This document shows positions 35,878-44,252 of a stretch of DNA of 64,000 nt, in pieces. The notes beneath the pieces are model-generated. The model was not told the origin of the DNA. It made no database searches and saw only the letters and a list, made by a program, of their open reading frames with translations. Where the stretch lies: contig JABISZ010000045.1 in the NCBI GenBank assembly GCA_018668255.1, forward strand, positions 1-64,000, in the 5' to 3' direction. This DNA comes from Pseudomonadota bacterium (GTDB lineage: Bacteria > Pseudomonadota > Gammaproteobacteria > Ga0077536). The position numbers and the translations under genes were made by a program. The first letter of the stretch is position 1. Each line of letters opens with the position of its first letter.

Positions 35878-36699
35878 ATGTCCTTATTCATCGACGATCA
35901 TGGACAGAAACATGAGAGCGCTTGCTCTAATGCCAGGATTGTGTCGTTGGTGCCTAGTATTACGGAATTGCTCTTTGAACTAGGATTGGAAGAGAAAATA
36001 GTTGGTAGAACAGGGTTTTGCATTCACCCCAAAAAAAAAGTTGAACGAGTCCCTAAGCTGGGGGGCACTAAAGACGTCGATTTGAAAAAATTGAAGGTGC
36101 TCGAGCCAACACATGTGATCCTAAATATAGACGAAAACACTTTAGCAACTTTTGACGCGATTAGTAAATTTGTACCAAATGTTATTGTGACACACCCTAA
36201 TGCGCCCGAAGATAATATAAAATTGTATCGACTAATTGGCGGGATTTTTAACCGTTCTCAAATGGCTGAACATCTGGTGGTGCAATTTGAACAAAAATTA
36301 TTGAGCCTTAAATTAAATCAAAAACACCTGCCGCAGCGGAAAATTCTTTATTTGATTTGGAAGAAGCCGTGGATGTCTGTGAATAGAGATACGTATATCG
36401 CAAGGATGTTAAAGCTCATAAACTGCAGAGTAGTAACGTATAGATGCGAAGCTAGATATCCAACCTGCAGTGTGGAGTCTCTACTTTCATATGATACTGA
36501 TATGTGCCTGTTAAGTAGCGAACCGTACCCATTTAAGAGCAAACACATCGTTGAACTCGAGTCGCTTTTAAACCTATTTGATAGAGTACGATTAGTCGAT
36601 GGAGAAATGTTTTCATGGTACGGAAGCCGCGCTATTTTGGCCCTCGACTATTTAGACTTATTGGTCCAAGGTTGGCTTTCTCAGGAAACGCGTTTATGA
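35878..36699 (+). CDS. BtuF-like cobalamin-binding (helical-backbone metal receptor) protein without signal peptide
   Basis: This 273-residue protein resembles the vitamin B12-binding protein BtuF and related metal-complex receptors: RIVSLVPSITELLFELGL at residues 22-39, IVGRTGFCIHP, VPKLGGTKDVDLKKL and LEPTHVIL. Unlike periplasmic BtuF it begins MSLFIDDHGQKH, with no signal peptide, so it is probably cytoplasmic. It starts 2 nt after icmF and overlaps the DUF1289 gene by 4 nt. A role in B12 handling for the mutase is suggested by position only. No BtuC or BtuD gene is nearby. Confidence 0.8.
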   Translation: MSLFIDDHGQKHESACSNARIVSLVPSITELLFELGLEEKIVGRTGFCIHPKKKVERVPKLGGTKDVDLKKLKVLEPTHVILNIDENTLATFDAISKFVPNVIVTHPNAPEDNIKLYRLIGGIFNRSQMAEHLVVQFEQKLLSLKLNQKHLPQRKILYLIWKKPWMSVNRDTYIARMLKLINCRVVTYRCEARYPTCSVESLLSYDTDMCLLSSEPYPFKSKHIVELESLLNLFDRVRLVDGEMFSWYGSRAILALDYLDLLVQGWLSQETRL

Positions 36700-36878
36700 A
36701 AATAACCTCGCCATGCATTAATCTATGTGTGATTGAAGATGAGCATTGTGCTGGATGCCTTCGAACGGAGGCAGAAATCTCAAATTGGCTGGGATTTTCT
36801 GAAACAGAAAGAGCTGTCGTTATGAGGCAACTTGAAGATAGGAAGAGACAAAAGCTGGAATTAAACTTGTCGAAATAA
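36696..36878 (+). CDS. DUF1289 small cysteine-rich protein
   Basis: This 60-residue protein is a typical DUF1289 member, with Cys7, Cys11, Cys18 and Cys21 (SPCINLC, HCAGCLRT), which could bind zinc or an iron-sulfur cluster, then the EISNWLGFSETER segment. The ATG at 36696 overlaps the upstream stop as ATGA, so it is translationally coupled to the BtuF-like gene. A longer in-frame start at 36615 would lie inside that gene and is unlikely. Function of the family is unknown. Confidence 0.85.
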   Translation: MKITSPCINLCVIEDEHCAGCLRTEAEISNWLGFSETERAVVMRQLEDRKRQKLELNLSK

Positions 36879-36912
36879 ATGTCATATAACATATTAAAGA
36901 GAGGATTGAGAG

Positions 36913-37704
36913 ATGGATTTTGAGACCATAACATTTGAACGAGACGGTGCAGTTGCGATAATCACCCTAAATAGGCCTGACGCCGCAAATAGCTTAAACG
37001 CCAAGATGTCAGAAGAGCTGGTTAAAGTAGCTACCCATTGTGACTCCAATTCTGATATTCGGGCGGTAGTATTTACTGGCGCTGGAAAAATGTTTTCGGC
37101 CGGCGGCGACCTCCATTCCTTTGCAGCAGAAGGCGACGGAATGGCTGAGTATATGCGTTATGCAACAGCCGGATTGCATGCTGCAGTATCTCGCTTTGCT
37201 AGAATGAATGCTCCTTTTTTAGTTGCTGTGAACGGTGTCGCTGCAGGTGCCGGATTTTCTATGGCAATTACCGGTGATATGGTTTTTGCTGCCGATACTG
37301 CGAAATTTACAGAAGCGTACACTAAAGCCGGCGTTTCACCAGACGGAAGTAGTACTTGGTTTCTGCCTCGTTTAATAGGTAAAGTGAAAGCGATGCAATT
37401 AATTATGATGAACGATGTGTTGACTGCGGAACAAGCGCTTGATTGGGGGCTTATTAATGAGGTGGTTCCTGCGGATAAATTGATGTCTCGGGTAATGGAA
37501 GTAGCTCATCAGCTTGCCAAGGGCCCGACTTTGGCTTACGGCGAAGCAAAACGATTAGTTGTCGACAGCTTAAGCAATGGATTAGAGACACAAATGGAAT
37601 TAGAGACTCGTGCCATTTCGGGACTAGCGAGGGCGTCTAAAGACACCCAAGAAGGTATTGCCGCTTTTGTCGGGAAGAGAAGCCCCGATTTTAAAGGACA
37701 TTAG
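36913..37704 (+). CDS. Enoyl-CoA isomerase-like crotonase (PaaG-like)
   Basis: This 263-residue crotonase-fold protein has an intact oxyanion-hole region (FSAGGDLHSF and GVAAGAGFSMAI), but neither hydratase glutamate. Instead it shows an aspartate in GVSPDGSSTWFLPRL, the arrangement of PaaG-type isomerases, where an aspartate shifts the double bond. So isomerisation, not hydration, is expected. GAGAG-rich sequence precedes the ATG. It begins the run leading through an MDR reductase, a second crotonase and HMG-CoA lyase. Confidence 0.88.
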   Translation: MDFETITFERDGAVAIITLNRPDAANSLNAKMSEELVKVATHCDSNSDIRAVVFTGAGKMFSAGGDLHSFAAEGDGMAEYMRYATAGLHAAVSRFARMNAPFLVAVNGVAAGAGFSMAITGDMVFAADTAKFTEAYTKAGVSPDGSSTWFLPRLIGKVKAMQLIMMNDVLTAEQALDWGLINEVVPADKLMSRVMEVAHQLAKGPTLAYGEAKRLVVDSLSNGLETQMELETRAISGLARASKDTQEGIAAFVGKRSPDFKGH

Positions 37705-37709
37705 ACATC

Positions 37710-38717
37710 ATGAAAGCGCTAGTTCTTAGAGAAATTGGTGGGCCGGATAACCTCTCGATAGAAACGATTGAGACACCCACGCCGGGTAAGGGAGAGGTGA
37801 GAGTCAAGCTTGAAGCAGCTGCACTTAACCGTCGTGATGTTTGGATAACTCTTGGCCAATATCCCAAAATAACCTTTCCTTGTGTTGCCGGTTCAGATGG
37901 AGCCGGTATAGTCGATGCTGTTGGAGAAAATGTATCTGATTCCTTAATAGGCAATGAAGTTGTTATTTACCCTGCATTGGACTGGGGAGAAGATCCACTG
38001 TGCGGGGGAAAAGAATTTAGAGTGCTCGGAATGCCAGACCAAGGCACTTTTGCTGAATATATCTGTGTTCCCGTGGAGTCCATATCCGCAAAGCCGAAAC
38101 ATTTGAGTTGGGCCGAGGCAGCGGCTATCCCTCTAGCCGGTTTGACAGCTTGGAGAGCCGTTGTGACACACGGAGAGGTTAAGGCAGGCCAGAAAGTTCT
38201 CGTTACAGGGATTGGCGGTGGGGCCGCAGGGTTTGCCTTGAGATGGGCGGTAGCCAAGGGTGCTGAAGTAGTCTGTACTTCAAGCAGTCTAGATAAAATT
38301 GAGGCGGCTTGTCGGCTAGGCGCTCATGCTGGTTATGATTACACCGATGTTAACTGGGTCAAGCGACTTAAGGCCGAAATTGGTAGTGTCGACTTAGTGA
38401 TTGATAGTGCTGGAGGAGATGGCATGCATCAAGTCCTTGATTCATTGAAAAACGGCGGTCGCTATGTCTTTTTTGGCGCTACAAGAGGAAATTGCTCTTC
38501 AGGTTTTAATATGGCTAAGCTGTTTTTTAAACAGATTCGAATTCAAGGTACGACGATGGGCATGCCTAAAGAATTCAAGGAGATGATGGATTTCGTGTCT
38601 GAAAACGAAATAAAGCCGGTGATAGATAGCGTTTATGCTTTTGCAGATGGCCTAACAGCGCATCAGAGAATGTTGGATTCAGAACAAATGGGTAAACTAG
38701 TGATAACCTTTGAGTAA
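37710..38717 (+). CDS. Zinc-binding-dehydrogenase-family MDR oxidoreductase
   Basis: This 335-residue medium-chain dehydrogenase/reductase starts 5 nt after the PaaG-like gene. It has the GroES-like N-terminal part (VAGSDGAGIVDAVGENV) and a nucleotide site GIGGGAAGFALRWA, followed by VDLVIDSAGGDGMHQVL. The classical zinc cysteines are not evident, though the enzyme groups by pattern with zinc-type alcohol dehydrogenases and enoyl reductases. Tight coupling to an enoyl-CoA isomerase suggests reduction of a 2-enoyl-CoA; this is inference. Confidence 0.87.
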   Translation: MKALVLREIGGPDNLSIETIETPTPGKGEVRVKLEAAALNRRDVWITLGQYPKITFPCVAGSDGAGIVDAVGENVSDSLIGNEVVIYPALDWGEDPLCGGKEFRVLGMPDQGTFAEYICVPVESISAKPKHLSWAEAAAIPLAGLTAWRAVVTHGEVKAGQKVLVTGIGGGAAGFALRWAVAKGAEVVCTSSSLDKIEAACRLGAHAGYDYTDVNWVKRLKAEIGSVDLVIDSAGGDGMHQVLDSLKNGGRYVFFGATRGNCSSGFNMAKLFFKQIRIQGTTMGMPKEFKEMMDFVSENEIKPVIDSVYAFADGLTAHQRMLDSEQMGKLVITFE

Positions 38718-38775
38718 TTAACTGGACGAGTAGGCTGCTGAATGAATTGAGATACGAGATATATGTGAGGTTAGT

Positions 38776-39570
38776 ATGGACAAAGAATTCGAAACTATAT
38801 TGATTGAAAGACCTAGTCCACACGTTATGGTTCTTAAATTTAACAGGGCTGAACGTGCTAACGCGATGAATACTCAAATGGGCTTAGACTTAAGACAGGT
38901 ATTTTTGGATCTCTATGTAGATACAAACGATGTTCGCTGTCTCGTGGTTACAGGCGCGGGTGAAAAAATATTCAGCGCTGGAGGAGATTTAAAAGATCGA
39001 CATGGCATGACTGAAAGACAGTGGAAAGCACAGCATGCCATTTTTGAACAAATGGTACGTCTTATGAAAGATTGTCCTGTCCCCATAATTGGTGCAGTTA
39101 ATGGCGCGGCTTACGGGGGCGGGTGTGAGTTCGCTTTAGGTTGTGATTTTCTATACGCATCCGAGAGTGCACGTTTCGCACTCACGGAAATTACCTTAGG
39201 TATTATGCCAGGAGCGGGAGGCACCTTAAATCTGCCGCATGCGGTAGGAGAAAGGCGTGCGCGTGAATTAATATATACGGGAAAACCTTTTAACGCGAAA
39301 GAAGCCTACGATTGGGGCTTGGTGAATGAAGTTTTTCCGCTAAAAGAACTTATGAATGAGACGTTGAAGTGCGCCGAAACGATCGCCAACAATGCGCCGT
39401 TGTCTGTAAGGCAAGCGAAAAAATCGATTAGTGTGTCCATGCAGGCGGATAGAAGTACAGGTTATATGTATGAACTGGAGGCGTATAATCAAATGATTCC
39501 AACGAATGATCGGAATGAGGGAATTACTGCTTTTAACGAAAAGCGTAAGCCAAAATTCACAGGGACATGA
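38776..39570 (+). CDS. Enoyl-CoA hydratase
   Basis: This 264-residue crotonase has both catalytic glutamates: GGGCEFALGCD and LTEITLGIMPGAGG. It should therefore hydrate 2-enoyl-CoA to 3-hydroxyacyl-CoA. The oxyanion-hole element FSAGGDLKDR is also intact, and the C-terminal FNEKRKPKFTG is standard. It lies 6 nt before HMG-CoA lyase. Such a pair recalls methylglutaconyl-CoA hydratase followed by HMG-CoA lyase at the end of the leucine/isovalerate route, though no biotin carboxylase for that route is seen here. Confidence 0.9.
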   Translation: MDKEFETILIERPSPHVMVLKFNRAERANAMNTQMGLDLRQVFLDLYVDTNDVRCLVVTGAGEKIFSAGGDLKDRHGMTERQWKAQHAIFEQMVRLMKDCPVPIIGAVNGAAYGGGCEFALGCDFLYASESARFALTEITLGIMPGAGGTLNLPHAVGERRARELIYTGKPFNAKEAYDWGLVNEVFPLKELMNETLKCAETIANNAPLSVRQAKKSISVSMQADRSTGYMYELEAYNQMIPTNDRNEGITAFNEKRKPKFTGT

Positions 39571-39576
39571 AACTTC

Positions 39577-40527
39577 ATGAAGACGTCAAATAATATGTCT
39601 AATAATGTTTGGGTTCGAGAAGTAGGGACCAGGGATGGACTGCAGAGTATTGATACTATCTTTACTACAGACTCCAAAGTTGAATGGATAAAACAAGAAG
39701 CTGCTGCTGGCATTCCTGAAATTGAGGTCGGTTCATTCGTCCCCGCAAAATTGTTGCCTCAATTAGCTGACACGACCGATGTCATATCAGAGGCCTGTAA
39801 GATTAGTGGTTTGCGGGTGTCGGCACTTGTTCCGAATTTTCGTGGTGCGATTGATGGCATGGCTTCAGGAGTTCATCAGTTAAATTACGTTTTGTCGGTT
39901 TCAGAAGCGCATAGTCAGGCGAATACCAGAAAAACAGTGGAGGAGGCGGTATTGGATTTCAGCCGCATTGTCAGTTATCGAAAAGTTAATCCCGAATACC
40001 ACCATGTTCTTCTCGGAGCTGGTTTAGCGACAGCATTTGGTTGCACTATAGCCGGTCAAATTGATGAGAAAGATGTACTGAATACATTAGAAGCTCTTCT
40101 CGAATTTTCACCTGATGAAGTAGTTGTTGCGGACACAGTGGGTTTTGCCAATCCTACTCAATGCCGCAGACTTTTCAAGCAAGTGCTTGCTATGACAGGG
40201 GATATTCCAGTGAGTGCACATTTCCATGATACTCGTGGATTGGGGTTAGCTAATGTTGCTGCAACTTTAGACGTAGGCGTTAGAAGATTTGACGCGTCGC
40301 TCGGTGGGCTAGGAGGCTGTCCTTATGCCCCTGGTGCAAGTGGGAACGTAGTGACTGAAGATTTGATCTTCATGTTGCATGCTATGGGTATGGATACAGG
40401 GATCTCGTTGGAGAAACTATTGTTCGCTCGAACGTTCATGGAAAGTAATCTAAATGGCGAAGTTACGAAAGGTGCCTTTGTACATGCCGGATTCCCCAAA
40501 GGGTTCAAGCCAGAAAGTGTCTTTTAA
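39577..40527 (+). CDS. Hydroxymethylglutaryl-CoA lyase
   Basis: This 316-residue DRE-TIM metallolyase cleaves HMG-CoA to acetoacetate and acetyl-CoA. The motifs are complete: REVGTRDGLQS at residues 14-24, the metal ligands His215 and His217 in AHFHDTRGLG, and the active-site loop GLGGCPYAPGASGN with catalytic Cys248. A second in-frame ATG 18 nt downstream is a possible start. Its product acetoacetate is also the product of the acetone carboxylase encoded 23 kb away. Acyclic-terpene-type lyases share these motifs, so a longer substrate cannot be excluded. Confidence 0.92.
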   Translation: MKTSNNMSNNVWVREVGTRDGLQSIDTIFTTDSKVEWIKQEAAAGIPEIEVGSFVPAKLLPQLADTTDVISEACKISGLRVSALVPNFRGAIDGMASGVHQLNYVLSVSEAHSQANTRKTVEEAVLDFSRIVSYRKVNPEYHHVLLGAGLATAFGCTIAGQIDEKDVLNTLEALLEFSPDEVVVADTVGFANPTQCRRLFKQVLAMTGDIPVSAHFHDTRGLGLANVAATLDVGVRRFDASLGGLGGCPYAPGASGNVVTEDLIFMLHAMGMDTGISLEKLLFARTFMESNLNGEVTKGAFVHAGFPKGFKPESVF

Positions 40528-40587
40528 AAATAATAATTTATTCTTAGCGCATTAAGCCATGAATGTAGAAAATGTGGGAGATAGAGT

Positions 40588-42060
40588 ATGAATACAGAAG
40601 TCGATTATAAAGTCATTGTTATTGGAGCGGGGTCATCAGGCCTCTGTATGGCTATAAAATTGAAAGAGCAAGGAATTGATGATCTTGTACTTTTGGATAA
40701 AGCCAGCGGGTTGGGAGGCACTTGGTACCACAACACCTATCCTGGGGCAGGGTGTGATGTTCAGTCACACTTGTATTCTTTTTCATTCGAACCGAAACTA
40801 GATTGGTCACGACCTTTTGGAGGCCAACAAGAAATTCTTCAGTACTTAAATCACTGTGCCGACAAGTACGATATTCGTCGGCATATAAAATTTAATACGG
40901 GCGTTAAAAAAGCTATTTGGAACGATGAGTTAAACCACTGGAAGGTAACAACGGAAGATGGCCAAACGCTGACGGCAACTGCAGTCGTGAGTGCTCTTGG
41001 AATGTTCAACAACGTGGTTTGGCCTAAAATTAAAGGGATGAGTGATTTCAAGGGAAAAACCTTTCATTCCGCCCGCTGGGACCATAGAATCGACTTAACT
41101 AACAAAAAAGTTGCTGTTGTAGGTATAGCGGCTAGCGCCATTCAGTTCGTACCTGAGATCGCCGAGAAAGTCAGTCAATTAAATCTATTTCAACGAACTG
41201 CAAATTGGGTTGTGCCAAAAAAGAACACTCCTTATTTACCTGAAGAACTTGAGTCGTTTATAGCTGATCCTGAATTAGTGTCTACTAGCCGGGAAGAAAC
41301 TTATAGGTTATGGAATACTTTAGCTACGTTTAATGATAAAAAAATACTGAAGAAAATTGAGCATTCAGGTCTTGAAAGAATTGCTCAGGTGGATGATCTT
41401 GAAACGCAAAGGAAGCTGACGCCGAAGCATCCGTTCGGCTGCAAGCGTCCTTTGTTTTCGGACGTCTATTATCCCGTCTTCAATATGCCGCATGTGAGTT
41501 TAATTACCGAGGATATTGCTGAGATCACAGAAGCAGGTGTCGTTACTGTGGATGGTCAGATGAGTGAAGTTGATGTCATTATTTATTCCACAGGTTTTGA
41601 GACAACAACTTATCTAAACGCTATTGAAGTGTGCGGAAGGAAAGGACAGAGCTTAACTGATGCGTGGTCTGATGGAGCACAAGCTTATCTAGGCGTCACA
41701 ACCAGTGGTTTTCCAAACTTATTTATGCTTTATGGGCCTAACACTAACCAGGGGTGCATTCTGGTTATGATTGAACAACAGGTCAAATATATTATGAGAC
41801 AGCTTAATCGTCTGGAAACAGAGAATATAGCTTGGTTGGATGTCAAAAAAGATGTCATGCATCATTTTAACGAGCAACTTCAAGTTGATATTAAAAATGT
41901 TGATGTTTGGCAACACTCGTGTGGAAATGATTTCTATTATAGAGCGGGACCATCTGGACGGTTTGTAACTCAGTGGCCGAAATCTATGGACGATTTCGCA
42001 CTGGCCACGGGAAAGAAGGATGAAAGTCTCTATGAAGTTGGCGACTCACCCGCTAACTAA
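40588..42060 (+). CDS. Flavin monooxygenase, Baeyer-Villiger type
   Basis: This 490-residue FAD/NADPH enzyme has the first dinucleotide site VIGAGSSG at residues 11-18, the GGTWYHNTYPGAGCDV segment typical of BVMOs, and the fingerprint FxGxxxHxxxWD at 154-165. The second dinucleotide site reads VVGIAASAI, where the usual glycines are partly replaced. Such enzymes turn ketones into esters or lactones with O2. GGGAGA precedes the ATG. The gene overlaps the convergent VWA gene by 8 bp. Ketone oxidation would complement the acetone carboxylase and LLM enzymes. Confidence 0.9.
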   Translation: MNTEVDYKVIVIGAGSSGLCMAIKLKEQGIDDLVLLDKASGLGGTWYHNTYPGAGCDVQSHLYSFSFEPKLDWSRPFGGQQEILQYLNHCADKYDIRRHIKFNTGVKKAIWNDELNHWKVTTEDGQTLTATAVVSALGMFNNVVWPKIKGMSDFKGKTFHSARWDHRIDLTNKKVAVVGIAASAIQFVPEIAEKVSQLNLFQRTANWVVPKKNTPYLPEELESFIADPELVSTSREETYRLWNTLATFNDKKILKKIEHSGLERIAQVDDLETQRKLTPKHPFGCKRPLFSDVYYPVFNMPHVSLITEDIAEITEAGVVTVDGQMSEVDVIIYSTGFETTTYLNAIEVCGRKGQSLTDAWSDGAQAYLGVTTSGFPNLFMLYGPNTNQGCILVMIEQQVKYIMRQLNRLETENIAWLDVKKDVMHHFNEQLQVDIKNVDVWQHSCGNDFYYRAGPSGRFVTQWPKSMDDFALATGKKDESLYEVGDSPAN

Positions 42061-43186
42061 GGCGTTTGAGACCAGCAATTAGCTTTAACAAAGACTGTGC
42101 ATTGAACGCTGGTAAGAATTCGTCAATGTAGGGCATGGCTGCTTTCATTGTTTTAGCTCTAATTTCAAAACTTGAAGACCCGTACATAGGATTAATCCAG
42201 ACGATAGATCTAGTTCTTCGCTTTGCAAGTTCAAGCTCGCGTTTGACGCCAGCAATATCACCAGTGTCGTAGCCGTCGCTGACTACTATTAAAACAGTAC
42301 TCCGAGAAAAACCCTCTGCGAGAACATTTCTATTAACGTCCGTCAGTGCTTTGGCTATATTGGTGCCGCCGCTCCAATATCGTACAGTTCTAGATACCTT
42401 AGCAAGGACATCTACTACGTCATGACCTCTAAGAAGCGGTGTAATGTCATTTGTTTGAGTGCTAAAGACAATTGTTCTCGAGTTCTTCAGCGTTTTTTGT
42501 ACACCAAACATCAATTGCAAAAGAAAAGGATTGAAAACGTCCATCGAGCCACTGACATCACACAGCAAGACGATTCGGGTTTTGCGTACCTTAGGGATCG
42601 TACGTGACAAGTTTATAAGTTCCATACCAAAAGGCACAGATTTTCTCACTGACTTGCGTATATCAATCTTAGTGCCATGAGGACTGTTTTGGTTTCGTCG
42701 AGACGGTCTGGTAGCTAGGCGTCTGGATAATTCGCGAATAAGCTTGTGAAGGGGAGGTGCTAATGGGTCCCATCTCATACGCAAGTTAGCTTTACGGGCA
42801 ACAGCAGCTTCGGAAAAAGAATCGCTTTCGCTAATCATGTCTCTGTGCCCTTCATTAGAAAGCCCAGCATCCAAAGATCCCTTGATCATTTCCGAATTAG
42901 CTAAAATATAATCCCCCTCACTTTCTGGTGTATTATTCCAATAACCATTGAATACTCGATCAAAAATTATTTCTTCTTCCTTAGTCGACGCCAAGTTAAG
43001 ACGAAGCGCGAGTTGATATTCTTTTTTGTCACTTATATCTATGCAGCCAAGAGTTTTGAACACGTCGATGCTCCGAGCAGGAGTAATTACCAAACCAGCA
43101 TTTCTTGCAGCAGTGCAAATATTTAACGTATGAGATGCAACTGCATGATTTTCGCTATTCCTTCCGTCAGGGTTTTTTATAGTCAA
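42053..43186 (-). CDS. VWA-domain protein, CoxE-like
   Basis: This 377-residue protein has a C-terminal von Willebrand A domain. The metal-ion adhesion site is DVSGS at residues 210-214, with supporting SGGTNIAKAL and VVSDGYDTGD. The N-terminal half is CoxE-like. It starts at a TTG (43186) with GGAGAG a few nt upstream, inside the end of the MoxR gene (20-bp overlap), so the two are co-translated. MoxR-VWA pairs act as maturation or insertion chaperones for metal enzymes or complexes. The client here is unknown. Confidence 0.87.
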   Translation of the reverse strand: MTIKNPDGRNSENHAVASHTLNICTAARNAGLVITPARSIDVFKTLGCIDISDKKEYQLALRLNLASTKEEEIIFDRVFNGYWNNTPESEGDYILANSEMIKGSLDAGLSNEGHRDMISESDSFSEAAVARKANLRMRWDPLAPPLHKLIRELSRRLATRPSRRNQNSPHGTKIDIRKSVRKSVPFGMELINLSRTIPKVRKTRIVLLCDVSGSMDVFNPFLLQLMFGVQKTLKNSRTIVFSTQTNDITPLLRGHDVVDVLAKVSRTVRYWSGGTNIAKALTDVNRNVLAEGFSRSTVLIVVSDGYDTGDIAGVKRELELAKRRTRSIVWINPMYGSSSFEIRAKTMKAAMPYIDEFLPAFNAQSLLKLIAGLKRLS

Positions 43187-44078
43187 TGAGACTCTCCATA
43201 TCGAGCGCTTTTAATCTTTCGATATCATCTTTATATTTAAGTAAGACACCTGCTGTATCAAATAAAATTTGTGAGTTAATACTGTCGACCCTTAACGAAA
43301 GCAATGCTTGTGCCCAATCTAAAGACTCAGCAACTCCCGGTTTTTTAAAAAAGTCTATTGAACGGAGGTTATTTACGAGTTTTGAGATAGAGCGAGTTAA
43401 GTCAGCATTAATCTCGGGCACGTGCTGTGCAATGATCTCTTGCTCTTTTTCCATCGATGGATAATCTACCCATAAATACAAGCAACGTCTTTTCAAGGCA
43501 TCGTTGAGTTCACGTGTACGATTTGATGTGAGAATGACGATTGGACGAACTTGCGCTTCAAACGTACCAAGCTCAGGAATAGTTACTTGGAAGTCTGAGA
43601 GCAACTCTAAAAGATAGGCTTCAAATTCTTCGTCAGCTCTATCTATTTCATCGATGAGTAAGACCGGCGGAGTTGGGCCACCATGTCGGACGGCTTGTAA
43701 TAAAGGGCGTGTAAATAAATAATCTTCAGTAAAGATTGAGGTTTCTATTTCAGTTTGTTTCGATTTGCTTGATTCTGCAAGACGTATCGCTAAAATTTGT
43801 TTTGCATAGTTCCACTCGTATAAAGCTGAAGAGGTATCAAGTCCCTCGTAGCACTGCAATCGTATTAGACGCGTTTCCAATATGGCAGCGAGTGTCTTTG
43901 CTAGTTGAGTTTTCCCAACACCTGCTTCTCCCTCAAGCAAAATAGGTTTCCCCAAGTCAAAAGCGATTTTTGTTGTAAGAGAGATCGCCTTGTCTGCTAT
44001 GTAACCGTGAGCTTTGAAAAGCTCAGGGATGTCCGGCATATGCTGAAAGGGGTGGTGAAAATGCTGCTGTGTATCCAT
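43167..44078 (-). CDS. MoxR-family AAA+ ATPase
   Basis: This 303-residue AAA+ ATPase has Walker A GEAGVGKT at residues 50-57, Walker B VLLIDEID at about 139-146, and a sensor segment PIVILTSNRTRELNDALKRR. MoxR proteins work with a VWA partner, encoded immediately downstream, to activate or assemble another protein, such as CO dehydrogenase or methanol dehydrogenase in known cases. No such metalloenzyme is nearby except the oxygenases and mutase of this cluster. It is divergent from the AcuI-like gene. Confidence 0.9.
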   Translation of the reverse strand: MDTQQHFHHPFQHMPDIPELFKAHGYIADKAISLTTKIAFDLGKPILLEGEAGVGKTQLAKTLAAILETRLIRLQCYEGLDTSSALYEWNYAKQILAIRLAESSKSKQTEIETSIFTEDYLFTRPLLQAVRHGGPTPPVLLIDEIDRADEEFEAYLLELLSDFQVTIPELGTFEAQVRPIVILTSNRTRELNDALKRRCLYLWVDYPSMEKEQEIIAQHVPEINADLTRSISKLVNNLRSIDFFKKPGVAESLDWAQALLSLRVDSINSQILFDTAGVLLKYKDDIERLKALDMESLIDYKKP

Positions 44079-44195
44079 ATGTAAACAAAACCTTTTTGAG
44101 TGTCTTTACCGTTATCTTCTGTAGTTAGACTTGAACAGGTATTATAATCTCTCATGAGAAATAATTTTAAATTTTTGAAAGAAAGAGATTTATAG

Positions 44196-44219
44196 ATATA
44201 AGATCATTTGTTCTTATAT
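44196..44219. promoter_or_regulatory. Inverted repeat upstream of the AcuI-like gene
   Basis: ATATAAGA (44196-44203) and TCTTATAT (44212-44219) are perfect 8-bp arms around an 8-nt spacer, 33 nt before the AcuI-like ATG and inside the 174-bp divergent region shared with moxR. It may be an operator. It is AT-rich, so chance is possible. Confidence 0.35.
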
Positions 44220-44252
44220 AACATATGTTTAGATAGATTTTGGAGAAAAGGC

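Noticed and set aside
35878-36699. Periplasmic B12 importer subunit BtuF
   Set aside because: The fold matches, but there is no signal peptide and no transporter gene nearby, so I call it BtuF-like only.
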